Source: Lentisphaerae bacterium GWF2_44_16 (lineage in GTDB: Bacteria; Verrucomicrobiota; Lentisphaeria; Victivallales; GWF2-45-14). Taken from it: a stretch of 51,841 bases of DNA. Positions 17,945-26,158 of the stretch are shown in pieces. Under the pieces are notes generated by a model, which did no database searches, was not told the origin of the DNA, and worked only from the letters and a program-made list of their open reading frames with translations. Each line of letters opens with the position of its first letter. The first letter of the stretch is position 1. Location: contig MHBF01000032.1 in assembly GCA_001803225.1 (NCBI GenBank), forward strand, positions 8,880 to 60,720, in the 5' to 3' direction. A program made the translations under genes and the position numbers.

Positions 17945-18117
17945 TGGCCGCGCCCTCCTGTTGGATACCGCTTGACTGGGGCAATATAGTGCGCGTACAA
18001 TCCTCTTCCAAGCGGCAGCTTTAACGATTCTAATGAGATTGATGTTTTGCTGATTTCAGCCACCATATGCAAAATTCCTGTATTTTTACAAAATCACGAT
18101 TTTTTTTACAATTGCTA

Positions 18118-18146
18118 TTGACTTAATGGAAGTTGTCTATTATTAT
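18118..18146 (+). promoter_or_regulatory. Promoter of the DegT-Gfo-ceramidase operon
   Basis: TTGACT (18118-18123) and TATTAT (18141-18146) are separated by exactly 17 bp, in a near-consensus sigma-70 arrangement. Transcription would begin near 18153, about 50 bases before the chosen start at 18204. The rest of 17945-18203 holds AT-rich DNA and nothing else I can name. Confidence 0.7.
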
Positions 18147-18203
18147 ATATGCAAGAGGAAAACAATTGAAATAATAAATAACCAAACAAGAGGAGATAAG
18201 AAA

Positions 18204-19463
18204 ATGTCAGAACTTGCGGTAAAAGGCGGAACCCCGGTTAATAAGGAAAGTTTCCCGATGTGGCCATCTTTCCAGAAGTCAACAATCCAGAAGGCGATGG
18301 AGCCTCTGAAGAGCGGACTTGTCAATTACTGGACGGGTAAAGTCGGTACAAAATTTGAAGCGGAATGGGCAAAGTGGAACGGCGTTAAATTTGCCATCAG
18401 CACTTCAAACGGCACAAGCGCGCTGCACACGGCTGTGGCTTCCATGAATATCGGCCCCGGCGATGAAATAATCTGTCCCTCGTATTCGTTCATAGCTTCG
18501 TCTTTCTGCATAATCCAGGCCGGAGCGCTTCCCGTCTTCGCCGATGTAAAGGAAGATCATACCATAGACCCGGACGATATTGAGAAGAAAATAACGAAAA
18601 AAACAAAAGCCATCATAGTCGTTCACCTTTACGGCATAGTCGCCGATATGGACCCGATTTTAAAGATAGCCCGCAAGCATAACCTGAAAGTCATAGAAGA
18701 CTGTGCGCAGTGTTTCGGTGGCGTTTACAAAGGCAAAAAGACAGGCACAATCGGCGATGCCGGATGTTTCAGCTTCTGCCAGAGCAAGCACTTTACGACA
18801 GGCGGCGAAGGCGGCATGGTCATCACAAACAACGAAGACCTCGCATGGGAATGCCGTTCATTCCGCGACCACGGTTATGACGTCAAAGAAAGGCTGAACC
18901 TGCTCGAACTCGAAGGCAAGCTTATGTATATCCATAAGAGGGTCGGCTTCAACTACCGCTTGACTGAAATGCAGTCGCAGATAGGTCTTTGCGAACTCGC
19001 CAGGCTCGACTCATGGAATCTTAAAAACCGTATACGCAACGGCAAAATGCTTATCAAAGCCCTGAAAGATCATCCCGCCATCCTTCACGCGCCGGTTGAC
19101 ACAAAAGAACGTCAGAATGCTTTCTGGTGGGCCCCCTTCGTGCTCAATACCGATAAGCTGAAATGTACGACCAAGGAATTCATCAAGGCTGTCGCCGCGG
19201 AAGGCGTTCCCGTTTACAGCGTGCTCTGGCCTGAAATGTATCAGGAAAAAGCCTACGTTGAAAAGAATGGTTTCGGTACATTGAAATATCCGTTCAAAGA
19301 TCCTAACGCCAGAGATATTGATTATTCAAAAGTATTCTGCCCAAAAGCCAGATGGATATCGGACAGGACAATGTCATTCTTTACGCATCCCGTCTATACA
19401 AAAAAACATATTGAGCTGTATATTAAGGCATTTAAGAAAGTCGCCGAATATTACATGAAATGA
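18204..19463 (+). CDS. DegT/DnrJ/EryC1/StrS aminotransferase
   Basis: This 419-aa PLP enzyme transfers an amino group to a keto-sugar or keto-cyclitol. The internal-aldimine lysine is in CQSKHFTTGGEGG, and EDCAQCFGG and FNYRLTEMQ are family motifs. It resembles scyllo-inosose aminotransferases and 3-amino-5-hydroxybenzoate synthase-type members more than LPS amino-sugar enzymes, though that is only an impression. The start at 18204 has AGGAGA upstream; an in-frame ATG at 18126 lies inside the promoter and is rejected. It leads a three-gene operon with a Gfo/Idh dehydrogenase and a ceramidase-like hydrolase. Confidence 0.92.
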   Translation: MSELAVKGGTPVNKESFPMWPSFQKSTIQKAMEPLKSGLVNYWTGKVGTKFEAEWAKWNGVKFAISTSNGTSALHTAVASMNIGPGDEIICPSYSFIASSFCIIQAGALPVFADVKEDHTIDPDDIEKKITKKTKAIIVVHLYGIVADMDPILKIARKHNLKVIEDCAQCFGGVYKGKKTGTIGDAGCFSFCQSKHFTTGGEGGMVITNNEDLAWECRSFRDHGYDVKERLNLLELEGKLMYIHKRVGFNYRLTEMQSQIGLCELARLDSWNLKNRIRNGKMLIKALKDHPAILHAPVDTKERQNAFWWAPFVLNTDKLKCTTKEFIKAVAAEGVPVYSVLWPEMYQEKAYVEKNGFGTLKYPFKDPNARDIDYSKVFCPKARWISDRTMSFFTHPVYTKKHIELYIKAFKKVAEYYMK

Positions 19464-19471
19464 GGTAGTTG

Positions 19472-20542
19472 ATGAAGAACGTAAAGTACGCCATCATAGG
19501 TTTTGGCGGGATAGCCGAACACCGTATCGCGAAAGAAGGTTTCGCGTGTGACAAAAAGAGATTCAAAAAAGGCCTTGCCAACGCGGAACTTGTCGGGGTA
19601 ACCGACAAGAACCCGGCAAGGGAAAAAGCCGCTTCAGCTCTCGGGCTGAAGTGGTATAAGTCAATGGAGGACATTCTCAAGGATAAATCCGTTGACGCTG
19701 TATTCATCGCAACAAACAACCGTTCGCACGCGGCCGTCGCGAAAGCCGCGTTGAAGGCCGGCAAGCATTGCATCGTTGACAAGCCTGCCGCTACAACGGT
19801 CAAGGACGCAAAGGAGCTTTGCGCACTGGCGAAGAAAAATAAACTGAGCCTGGCCGTTGATCATATGATGATTTACAATGCCTATAACGAGAAAGCAAAA
19901 GAGCTTATAGGCAAAGGCGCGCTCGGTAATGTAAACGATATCTGCCTGCACATGGAATTCCTTTACGGCTCCACGCCGGAAGAGGCTAAAACATGGCGCT
20001 GTGCGGACCCCGCTGAATTCGGCGGTCCCATCGGCGATGTGGCAAGCCATTGCATGTATATGGCCGAATTCCTTTTCGACAGCAAAATAAAATCGCTTTC
20101 ATGCGTTTATTATCCCAAGACAATGAAGATAAACGTGGAAGACGGCGCCTATATCAAATTCGTCATGGACAATGGAGTTTCAGGTTCCGTGAAAGTCGGT
20201 TTCAACGAGCCGAGAGGCGGATTGGGCGGTACGTTGTCCGGGCTGGGTTATGAAGTTTACGGCTCAAAGGCCGCATTGCGCGGTTACGCCACGCTTTTCC
20301 AGCTTTCAGGCCATGATGACGAGCCCGTCAAAATCAGGCTTGACATGGATGACTTCAAGACAGTAAAATCATGCGATGTGAAAAAAATAAAAAATATTTA
20401 CCAGTCAGTTATTGAGCATCACGCGGCTTCCGTCCTTTCAAAAAAACCGATGGACGGTCTCGATGCGGTGCATAATATCGGACTGATAATCGCCGCGCAT
20501 AAATCAGCTCAGAGCGGCGGCAAAGTATTGAAGGTGCAATAG
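19472..20542 (+). CDS. Gfo/Idh/MocA family dehydrogenase
   Basis: This 356-aa NAD(P)-dependent dehydrogenase acts on sugars or cyclitols. The dinucleotide motif is IIGFGGIAEHR at the N-terminus, and the catalytic EKP motif is replaced here by DKP (VDKPAA). A Gfo/Idh C-terminal beta domain follows. The ATG at 19472 has GAGGT five bases upstream and is preferred to a TTG at 19469. It begins eight bases after the DegT aminotransferase, so an oxidise-then-transaminate pair (hydroxyl to ketone to amine, or the reverse) is likely. The substrate is unknown. Confidence 0.9.
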   Translation: MKNVKYAIIGFGGIAEHRIAKEGFACDKKRFKKGLANAELVGVTDKNPAREKAASALGLKWYKSMEDILKDKSVDAVFIATNNRSHAAVAKAALKAGKHCIVDKPAATTVKDAKELCALAKKNKLSLAVDHMMIYNAYNEKAKELIGKGALGNVNDICLHMEFLYGSTPEEAKTWRCADPAEFGGPIGDVASHCMYMAEFLFDSKIKSLSCVYYPKTMKINVEDGAYIKFVMDNGVSGSVKVGFNEPRGGLGGTLSGLGYEVYGSKAALRGYATLFQLSGHDDEPVKIRLDMDDFKTVKSCDVKKIKNIYQSVIEHHAASVLSKKPMDGLDAVHNIGLIIAAHKSAQSGGKVLKVQ

Positions 20543-20547
20543 CAATT

Positions 20548-21870
20548 ATGATAAAAACAGGCTTCGCCAGAGAAGTGATAACACCGGCCTTGGGAATTCC
20601 CCTGGTCGGTTATTTTAATCCGCGCCCTAATAAAGGCGTACTCGACAATCTTTATGTGAAAACACTGCTTTTCCAGAAAGGAAAGAAAGCAACCGGTATC
20701 ATTAGTTTTGATCTCTGTTTTGTCTCCGAGGAAATGCTGGAGGGCATAAGGAAACGCCTCATTAAAAAAGGCATGAAATTCGCAAAAGATATTATTATGT
20801 GCGCGACACATACTCATACGGGGCCTTATGTATGTAGCTTTTTCGGAGCGGAAAGAGATGAGAAATACTGTTCCCTCCTTATTGACAAAGCGGTGCTTTC
20901 CGTGGAGGAGGCTTACAAAAATCTTCATGATTCTGAAATTTCATTCGGAAGCGTGAAGAGCAATCCTTTCGCTTACAACCGCCGCTATTATATGAAAGGC
21001 GGTAGAGTAGTTACAAATCCAGGGAAGCTCAATCCTGACATCGTAAAACCGGAAGGTCCGGTCGATAACGAAATAGGATTTATCACGATAAAGCAGGACG
21101 GCAGGATCACATCCGTTATAGCGAATATAATAAATCATACGGACACTGTCGGCGGTGATTTAGTTTCCGGCGACTGGCCCTCAATGATGGAAAAAGAAAT
21201 ACAACAGGATTTGGGCTATGAGGCAAATGTCATAACCCTTATAGGCTGTTCCGGCAATATCAACCACCTTGACGTTTCGACCGGCAGAAATCAATCCTCG
21301 TATGAAGAAGCAAAAAGGATTGGAAAAGGTTATGCCCGGATAATACTTGATAATCTTAAGAAAGCTGAAAAACTTTCAGAGGATGACTTCAAGGTAAGCG
21401 TTCTGAAGACGGCAGTGAAAAACCGGAAAATTTTCAAGGGCGAAATTGAAAAAGCAAAGGAAATTGTAAAGAATTTCAAGTTTGACGTTGACAAGGACCT
21501 CACCAGTGAAGACTTGGCGAAAGGCCATGGTTCCGTGACGTATTTCTTCGCGAATCAGTTGCTTGAATTTAATAAGAAATCCGCAGGCAAAACAAGAAAT
21601 TTTGATTTGACGGCAATCAAATTCGGAAAGAAACTGGCGTTGACTACTCTTCCATGCGAGGCGTTCACTGAAATAGGTATGGAAATAAAAAAACATTCTT
21701 CTTTTGCTAAAACTTTTGTCATCAGTCTGGCGCAGGGAGAATGCGGTTATGTTCCCATGAAGGAGTGTTTCGAGCGCGGCGGCTATGAAATCCTGCCCAT
21801 AGAAGGCGGCGGTTCCAGAGAAGACACTTGTGAGTTGCTCGTTAAAAATACATTGAAGATTTTGGAGTAA
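20548..21870 (+). CDS. Neutral/alkaline ceramidase-like hydrolase
   Basis: This 440-aa protein matches the N-terminal catalytic region of neutral/alkaline non-lysosomal ceramidases, zinc amidohydrolases. The metal and catalytic segments are ATHTHTGP (about residues 90-97) and NHTDTVGGDLVSGDW (about 197-211). No signal peptide is visible, so it appears cytoplasmic, unlike secreted ceramidases, and it lacks their C-terminal domain. In PVC bacteria such proteins often sit in sugar-catabolic clusters and probably act on N-acyl or ester bonds of sugar derivatives. It begins five bases after the Gfo/Idh gene. A 22-bp inverted repeat starts 11 bp after its stop. Confidence 0.85.
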   Translation: MIKTGFAREVITPALGIPLVGYFNPRPNKGVLDNLYVKTLLFQKGKKATGIISFDLCFVSEEMLEGIRKRLIKKGMKFAKDIIMCATHTHTGPYVCSFFGAERDEKYCSLLIDKAVLSVEEAYKNLHDSEISFGSVKSNPFAYNRRYYMKGGRVVTNPGKLNPDIVKPEGPVDNEIGFITIKQDGRITSVIANIINHTDTVGGDLVSGDWPSMMEKEIQQDLGYEANVITLIGCSGNINHLDVSTGRNQSSYEEAKRIGKGYARIILDNLKKAEKLSEDDFKVSVLKTAVKNRKIFKGEIEKAKEIVKNFKFDVDKDLTSEDLAKGHGSVTYFFANQLLEFNKKSAGKTRNFDLTAIKFGKKLALTTLPCEAFTEIGMEIKKHSSFAKTFVISLAQGECGYVPMKECFERGGYEILPIEGGGSREDTCELLVKNTLKILE

Positions 21871-21880
21871 AATTTCAATA

Positions 21881-22028
21881 CCCGGAAAAAGTTCATCAGT
21901 CGGAAAAAGAGGCTTTATTGTCTTTCATGACGGAATTATTGATAAAGATGTCATTGAGTGTGATAGCGATGTGATATCCGGAATATCAGAGAATGGTAAT
22001 TCTTCGACTGATGAACATTTTTCCCGGG
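21881..22028. repeat. Long imperfect inverted repeat with 102-base interior
   Basis: CCCGG-AAAAA-GTTCATCAGTCG (21881-21902) pairs with CGACTGATGAAC-A-TTTTT-CCGGG (within 22005-22028): 22 bp with two single-base bulges. The interior has further pairable pieces, including GATAT/ATATC and GAATTA/TAATTC. There is no T-tract after the right arm, so it is not a classical terminator. It fills most of the 217-bp gap between two convergent genes. It may be a structured RNA, a recombination remnant or a small mobile-element footprint. Confidence 0.6.
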
Positions 22029-22087
22029 TGTTGTGAAAAATAAAAAACGTCAAAATCAAAAATTGATATCAGAATGAAACCGTGAAT

Positions 22088-22894
22088 TCAGCCGAGCGGC
22101 ACAAGTGATGGAGCGCGTCTGTTGAACGATACAACGCTGTCAAATCCCGCGTCGTCGGCCAGCTTGATGGCTTCCGGGAAATCAGAAGCCACATCCTGCG
22201 GCCTGTGCGCGTCCGAACCGAGAGAGAGGAGCATCCCGTTTGCTTTTGCCATTTTCAGGAGCTCCAGAGACGGGTACATTTCCTTTACAGGCTTTCTCAG
22301 TCCCGAAGTATTTATTTCAATCGCCATATTCTTTTTTCCGGCCAGCTCAAAGACTTCATTCATTTTCTTATTGAACGAGTCCATGCTCCGCGGATAAAAG
22401 CCGAATTTTTTAGGCAGGTCGGGATGTCCTATTATGTCAAAACAGCCGAAATCCACAAAGTCCAGAAGGAGTTCTGCGTATCTATCCCATATTTTATCCG
22501 GCGCCGCGCTGTTTTTCTTCCATGCCGGGATAGCGTTAGGATTGTCAAAAGGAAAACTGTCGATATAGTGAATGGAACCTATTATATAGTCGAATTCTTC
22601 TCCTCTGATATTTGTCATGACCTCGTTCATTTTTCCCGGGACCCAATCGAGTTCCACGGCGTAACGGACAGTAACTTTTCTACTTTTTCTCCGAAGTTCT
22701 TCTACAATTTTTTTATACTTCGGAAACTCGGAAGCGTTCATTCTGCAATCAGGGTCATAGCCGGAAGGCCATGGAAGGTGATCGGCAATGCCCAGTTCGG
22801 AAAGCCCTTGAGCTTCGGCCTGCGCGAGATATTCCTCCGGCATACCCTCCGCGTGTTTGCAGAGGTATGTATGAGTATGATAGTCAATCAGCAT
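22088..22894 (-). CDS. PHP-family phosphatase, histidinol-phosphatase (HisK/HisJ) type
   Basis: This 268-aa PHP-domain protein has the metal ligands of HisK/HisJ-type histidinol phosphatases: DYHTHTYLCKHAEG at the N-terminus, ADHLPW (about 37-42), the internal GSIHYID, IIGHPDL and LGSDAHRP near the C-terminus. It may hydrolyse histidinol phosphate in histidine synthesis, or another phosphate ester; no other his gene is nearby, so the exact substrate is uncertain. AAAAGG precedes the ATG by seven bases. It starts 11 bases after dnaA on the same strand and is probably co-transcribed with it. Confidence 0.9.
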   Translation of the reverse strand: MLIDYHTHTYLCKHAEGMPEEYLAQAEAQGLSELGIADHLPWPSGYDPDCRMNASEFPKYKKIVEELRRKSRKVTVRYAVELDWVPGKMNEVMTNIRGEEFDYIIGSIHYIDSFPFDNPNAIPAWKKNSAAPDKIWDRYAELLLDFVDFGCFDIIGHPDLPKKFGFYPRSMDSFNKKMNEVFELAGKKNMAIEINTSGLRKPVKEMYPSLELLKMAKANGMLLSLGSDAHRPQDVASDFPEAIKLADDAGFDSVVSFNRRAPSLVPLG

Positions 22895-22905
22895 AAAAGG
22901 GCCTT

Positions 22906-24273
22906 TTAATTCTGTATTTGGCGCTGAATTGTCGAGACTGTCCTCTTTTTGTTTTCATCCTTTTTCATATCCGCCCCTACTTTGGAGGCGGCATGAAGGA
23001 CAGTGGCGTGGTTTTTGCCGAAAGCCAAACCTATTTCAGGGAGAGAATGGTCTGTAAGCTTTCTGCTGAGGTACATGGCTATCATTCTGGGTTCGGCGAT
23101 ATTTTTAGGCCTTTTCTTGCTGAGTATGTCATTTACCCGGAGGTCAAAATATTCGGCGACTTTGCGCTGGATAAGGTCAATGGAGATTTTCTTGTTCGTA
23201 TTTTCTTCTTCAAGCACTTTACTGAGGAGATCTTCGGCTTTTTCAATCGTTATGCGGCAGTTTGACATGGCGGACGAAAATGCCACCAGACGGAACAGCG
23301 CGCCTTCCAGCCGTCGCACGCTTGAAGTGATTCTGGCGGCGATGAAAAAAAGAATTTCGTCATCAAGCTTTACCAGATGTTCTTCCTGTTTCATTTTCAG
23401 AATTGCCAGGCGGGTTTCAAAAGACGGCTTGGTTATTTCAGTGGTTACGCCTGATTCGAATCTTGAGACGAGGCGTTCTTCAAGGCCATTTATTTCGCAC
23501 GGCTGCTTGTCCGAGGTTAGTATTATCTGCCTGTTTGAATTATAGAGCGTATTAAAAGTGTTGAAAAACTCTTCCTGAAGCTGAGGCTTGTTGGCCAGCT
23601 GATGCACGTCATCAACGAGCAGGCAGTCAACGCTTCTGATATAGGCCCTGAATTCGGCGTGTTTTTTCATTCTCAGTGAATCGACGTAGAGGTTCAGGAG
23701 TTCTTCGCATGTTATATAGCGGACATTGGCTTTAGGTTTTTCCTGAAGGACGTTGTGGGCTACCGCCTGAAGAAGATGTGTCTTGCCTATGCCGGTGCTC
23801 CCGTGTATGTATAAGGGATTGTATGTGCCCGGCGATTTAGCCGCGGTCAGAGCGGCCGCGTGAGCGTAGCGGTTTTCCTCTCCTACCACAAAGTTCGTGA
23901 ATGTATGGCGCGAAAGACAGTTTTCCGGAGAATTATTTTCGTCCTCCGTGTCATTTTCCTTTTTAACCTCAAAGAGTGAAGATGGAGAAAGTTCCTCCTC
24001 GCTTTCCTCTGGCAGGTATCCTGTTTCAAATTTTATCGAGAGCTTTTTTCCGGCTGCTTCATTTACGGCTTCAGAAAGAACATCCTCATAGTGCGTTTTG
24101 AGCCAGTCCGCGAAAAAATCATCGGAAACGCCCAAAATAATATTGTCTTTAGACAACGTTACGGGTACTATGCACTGGAACCACTGTTCAAAAGCGGTAA
24201 TGCTGAGTTTTTCCTTCAGAAAACCACATGATTTTGCCCATATTTCTTTTACGTTCAAAACCCCTTCAATCAT
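22906..24273 (-). CDS. dnaA: Chromosomal replication initiator DnaA
   Basis: DnaA binds DnaA boxes at oriC and opens the duplex. The 455-aa protein has an N-terminal domain I (about 1-85), an acidic variable linker (about 88-120), an AAA+ domain with Walker A GSTGIGKTH (about 158-166) and Walker B LLVDDVH (about 218-224), and domain IV with the DnaA signature HSLPEIGLAFGKNHATVLHA-like stretch near the C-terminus. The ATG at 24273 follows AAGGA. It is not flanked by dnaN, recF or rpmH as in many bacteria; it neighbours a PHP gene and, divergently, nagA. Upstream DnaA-box-like sites suggest autoregulation. Confidence 0.96.
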   Translation of the reverse strand: MIEGVLNVKEIWAKSCGFLKEKLSITAFEQWFQCIVPVTLSKDNIILGVSDDFFADWLKTHYEDVLSEAVNEAAGKKLSIKFETGYLPEESEEELSPSSLFEVKKENDTEDENNSPENCLSRHTFTNFVVGEENRYAHAAALTAAKSPGTYNPLYIHGSTGIGKTHLLQAVAHNVLQEKPKANVRYITCEELLNLYVDSLRMKKHAEFRAYIRSVDCLLVDDVHQLANKPQLQEEFFNTFNTLYNSNRQIILTSDKQPCEINGLEERLVSRFESGVTTEITKPSFETRLAILKMKQEEHLVKLDDEILFFIAARITSSVRRLEGALFRLVAFSSAMSNCRITIEKAEDLLSKVLEEENTNKKISIDLIQRKVAEYFDLRVNDILSKKRPKNIAEPRMIAMYLSRKLTDHSLPEIGLAFGKNHATVLHAASKVGADMKKDENKKRTVSTIQRQIQN

Positions 24274-24533
24274 CACTTAAATCCTTCCCTTCCCAAGTGA
24301 GTTATCAACAGATTTCAGGCTGGGTTTTCTAAATGCCGTCAACTAAGCAGCACTAGAGCGCCAAAAGAAATATAAAACACGAAAAAATCTTTCCGCCCTC
24401 ACTGAAAGACTTTCCCGCTTTTCTTTAATATCTGAGGCTGAAATCTATTAATTTAAACTCGTTTTTCAAAACAACATGCCGTTTAAAAGAAGCCCGCATG
24501 GTCAACTATGATAAGCAAGGCTAAGATAAACGA

Positions 24534-24561
24534 CTTATAAAAAATCCCTCAAAACAGTCAA
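24534..24561 (-). promoter_or_regulatory. dnaA promoter with DnaA boxes next to the -35
   Basis: On the minus strand TTGACT (24556-24561) is 16 bp from TATAAG (24534-24539). The two DnaA-box-like sites begin five bases upstream of the -35. The implied 5' leader is about 250 bases, unusually long. Confidence 0.6.
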
Positions 24562-24790
24562 TAACTTGTTAACAGGTTATTAACAGGCCCGCGGTCTTCC
24601 ACCTCCGCAAGCCAATATACAATCTAACAAAGAACTAAAAACTAGCAAATGAAAAAACAAAAAGATTTACACTTTTTTTCTTCATTTTGCGCTTGAAAAA
24701 AAAAGCTTTTAAGTCTAGCCTGAAAATTATGAAAAAACAAGCGGTTTTTAAAAAGATTTCCGGGATATTCTCTAAGTAACTGACTGCGTG

Positions 24791-24820
24791 TTGAAATATT
24801 TTTATTTCACTTCATATTAT
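24791..24820 (+). promoter_or_regulatory. Candidate nagA promoter
   Basis: TTGAAA (24791-24796) and TATTAT (24815-24820) are 18 bp apart, about 70 bp before the nagA start. Confidence 0.5.
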
Positions 24821-24892
24821 AGCATTGTCCGGCGTATGATTTTACGCCCGGTCTTGAATTCAGTTTATTGCCTGAGGGCGGAAAGATGAAAA

Positions 24893-26116
24893 ATGGATAA
24901 ACTGCGGAAACTGTATATAACGGATTATTGCCTCACTCCGCATGAGAATATACCACGGAGCGGAATTCTCTGCAAAGGCGATAAGATTACTGCTGTCGGA
25001 GGAGCTTCCGCTTTCAGCAGAGAGGACGATATGGAGGTTGTCGAGCTTCCCGGTACGTATGCGGTGCCCGGGTTTATCGATACTCACATAAACGGGGCAG
25101 GAGGCTTCGATGCCAGTACATCTTATGAGCGCGGCGCGGATATGGGCTCAATGTGCGAGGTGCTGGCCTCCCACGGCGTAACTTCATTTGTGCCTACAAT
25201 TGTTTCCGCGCCTTTCGATAAAATGCTTCTTGCCGTTTCCTCGACCGTGAAAATGCTTGATGGCGGATACAATGGCGCTCTCCCGGTCGGGATTCATCTT
25301 GAAGGACCGTTCATTAATAAAGAAAAACACGGTTCTCAGAGGGAAGAAGATATTCTTGCGAGGGTTGACATTGGAATGCTTCGTGAAATCATAGCTGAAG
25401 GCCGAGGGAAAATAAAACTTTTCACTTTTGCTCCTGAGCTGCCGGGTGCCATGAAGCTTATTGAGATTTTGCTTGAGAACGGCATAAAGCCCTCAATGGG
25501 CCATAGTCTCGCTTCCGAAGATGAAGTTCTCAGAGCAGTGGAAGCGGGTGTATGCCGCTGTACTCATCTCTATAACGGTATGCCTGCGCTTCATCACAGA
25601 GATATCGCGCTTACGGCGGTGGCGCTGACCGACGACAGAATTTCGATTGAGCTCATACTTGACGGAGAGCATCTTCATCCGCGCATGGTTGACCTGGCGT
25701 GCAGGGCAAAGCCCAAAGATAAACTTATCGGCGTAAGCGATGCTGTTCAAGGCCTGGGCCTGGATGACGGCAAATATCATCTTGGCGTATCGAAAATAAG
25801 GGTAAAAGACGGAGTCGTTACCACTGAGGACGGTGTGCTTGCCGGAACTACTCTTACGCTGGAAAAAGGATGGCAGCACCTGGTAACTTACTCTCATCTC
25901 AAGGATACTGACGCCGCCGCCTGTTTTACCATAAATCCGGCGCGTGACATCGGGCTTGAAGACACGGGGGAATTGCGCCCTGGAAAATTTGCCGATATTT
26001 CATTTTTTGATTCACTCACAAACAAGACAAGGCTTACCGTGTCCAGAGGACGCATTGTATATGATTCCGAGGGTAAATATTTGAAAGAAGTGGAACATCT
26101 TCCCAATTTCCCCTGA
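24893..26116 (+). CDS. nagA: N-acetylglucosamine-6-phosphate deacetylase
   Basis: NagA removes the acetyl group from GlcNAc-6-phosphate, feeding amino-sugar carbon into glycolysis or cell-wall recycling. The 407-aa length is normal. Family motifs include PGFIDTHINGAGG, HLEGPFIN, the SMGHSLAS loop, THLYNGMPALHHRD and the catalytic Asp in GVSDAVQG. The first metal motif reads H-x-N, not the H-x-H of many NagA proteins or Q-x-N of the E. coli enzyme, so metal binding may differ. No nagB or PTS gene is adjacent; the methyltransferase gene follows after 42 bp. Confident assignment. Confidence 0.93.
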   Translation: MDKLRKLYITDYCLTPHENIPRSGILCKGDKITAVGGASAFSREDDMEVVELPGTYAVPGFIDTHINGAGGFDASTSYERGADMGSMCEVLASHGVTSFVPTIVSAPFDKMLLAVSSTVKMLDGGYNGALPVGIHLEGPFINKEKHGSQREEDILARVDIGMLREIIAEGRGKIKLFTFAPELPGAMKLIEILLENGIKPSMGHSLASEDEVLRAVEAGVCRCTHLYNGMPALHHRDIALTAVALTDDRISIELILDGEHLHPRMVDLACRAKPKDKLIGVSDAVQGLGLDDGKYHLGVSKIRVKDGVVTTEDGVLAGTTLTLEKGWQHLVTYSHLKDTDAAACFTINPARDIGLEDTGELRPGKFADISFFDSLTNKTRLTVSRGRIVYDSEGKYLKEVEHLPNFP

Positions 26117-26158
26117 GAATAAAAAACACAGAAAAATTAAAACTTCAACGGATTGAAA

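Larger units (their letters stand above)
24277..24892. promoter_or_regulatory. AT-rich region with DnaA-box-like sites; possible oriC or dnaA control region
   Basis: This 616-bp gene-free region between divergent dnaA and nagA holds TTATCAACA (24302-24310), TTGTTAACA (24566-24574) and TTATTAACA (24577-24585); the last two form an 11-bp direct repeat ending in CAGG. The first is one mismatch from the E. coli box TTATCCACA; the others are weaker. AT-rich tracts lie on both sides. An origin is possible but no consistent change in gene direction marks it, so DnaA autoregulation is the safer reading. Confidence 0.45.

Noticed and set aside
21890-22036. Open frame through the long inverted repeat
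   Set aside because: No start codon with a ribosome binding site is visible and the translation has no recognisable domain; the inverted repeat is the better explanation.
24886-24900. ATG at 24886 as a start upstream of nagA
   Set aside because: It is followed by a stop after four codons and is out of frame with NagA; the nagA start at 24893 is clear.
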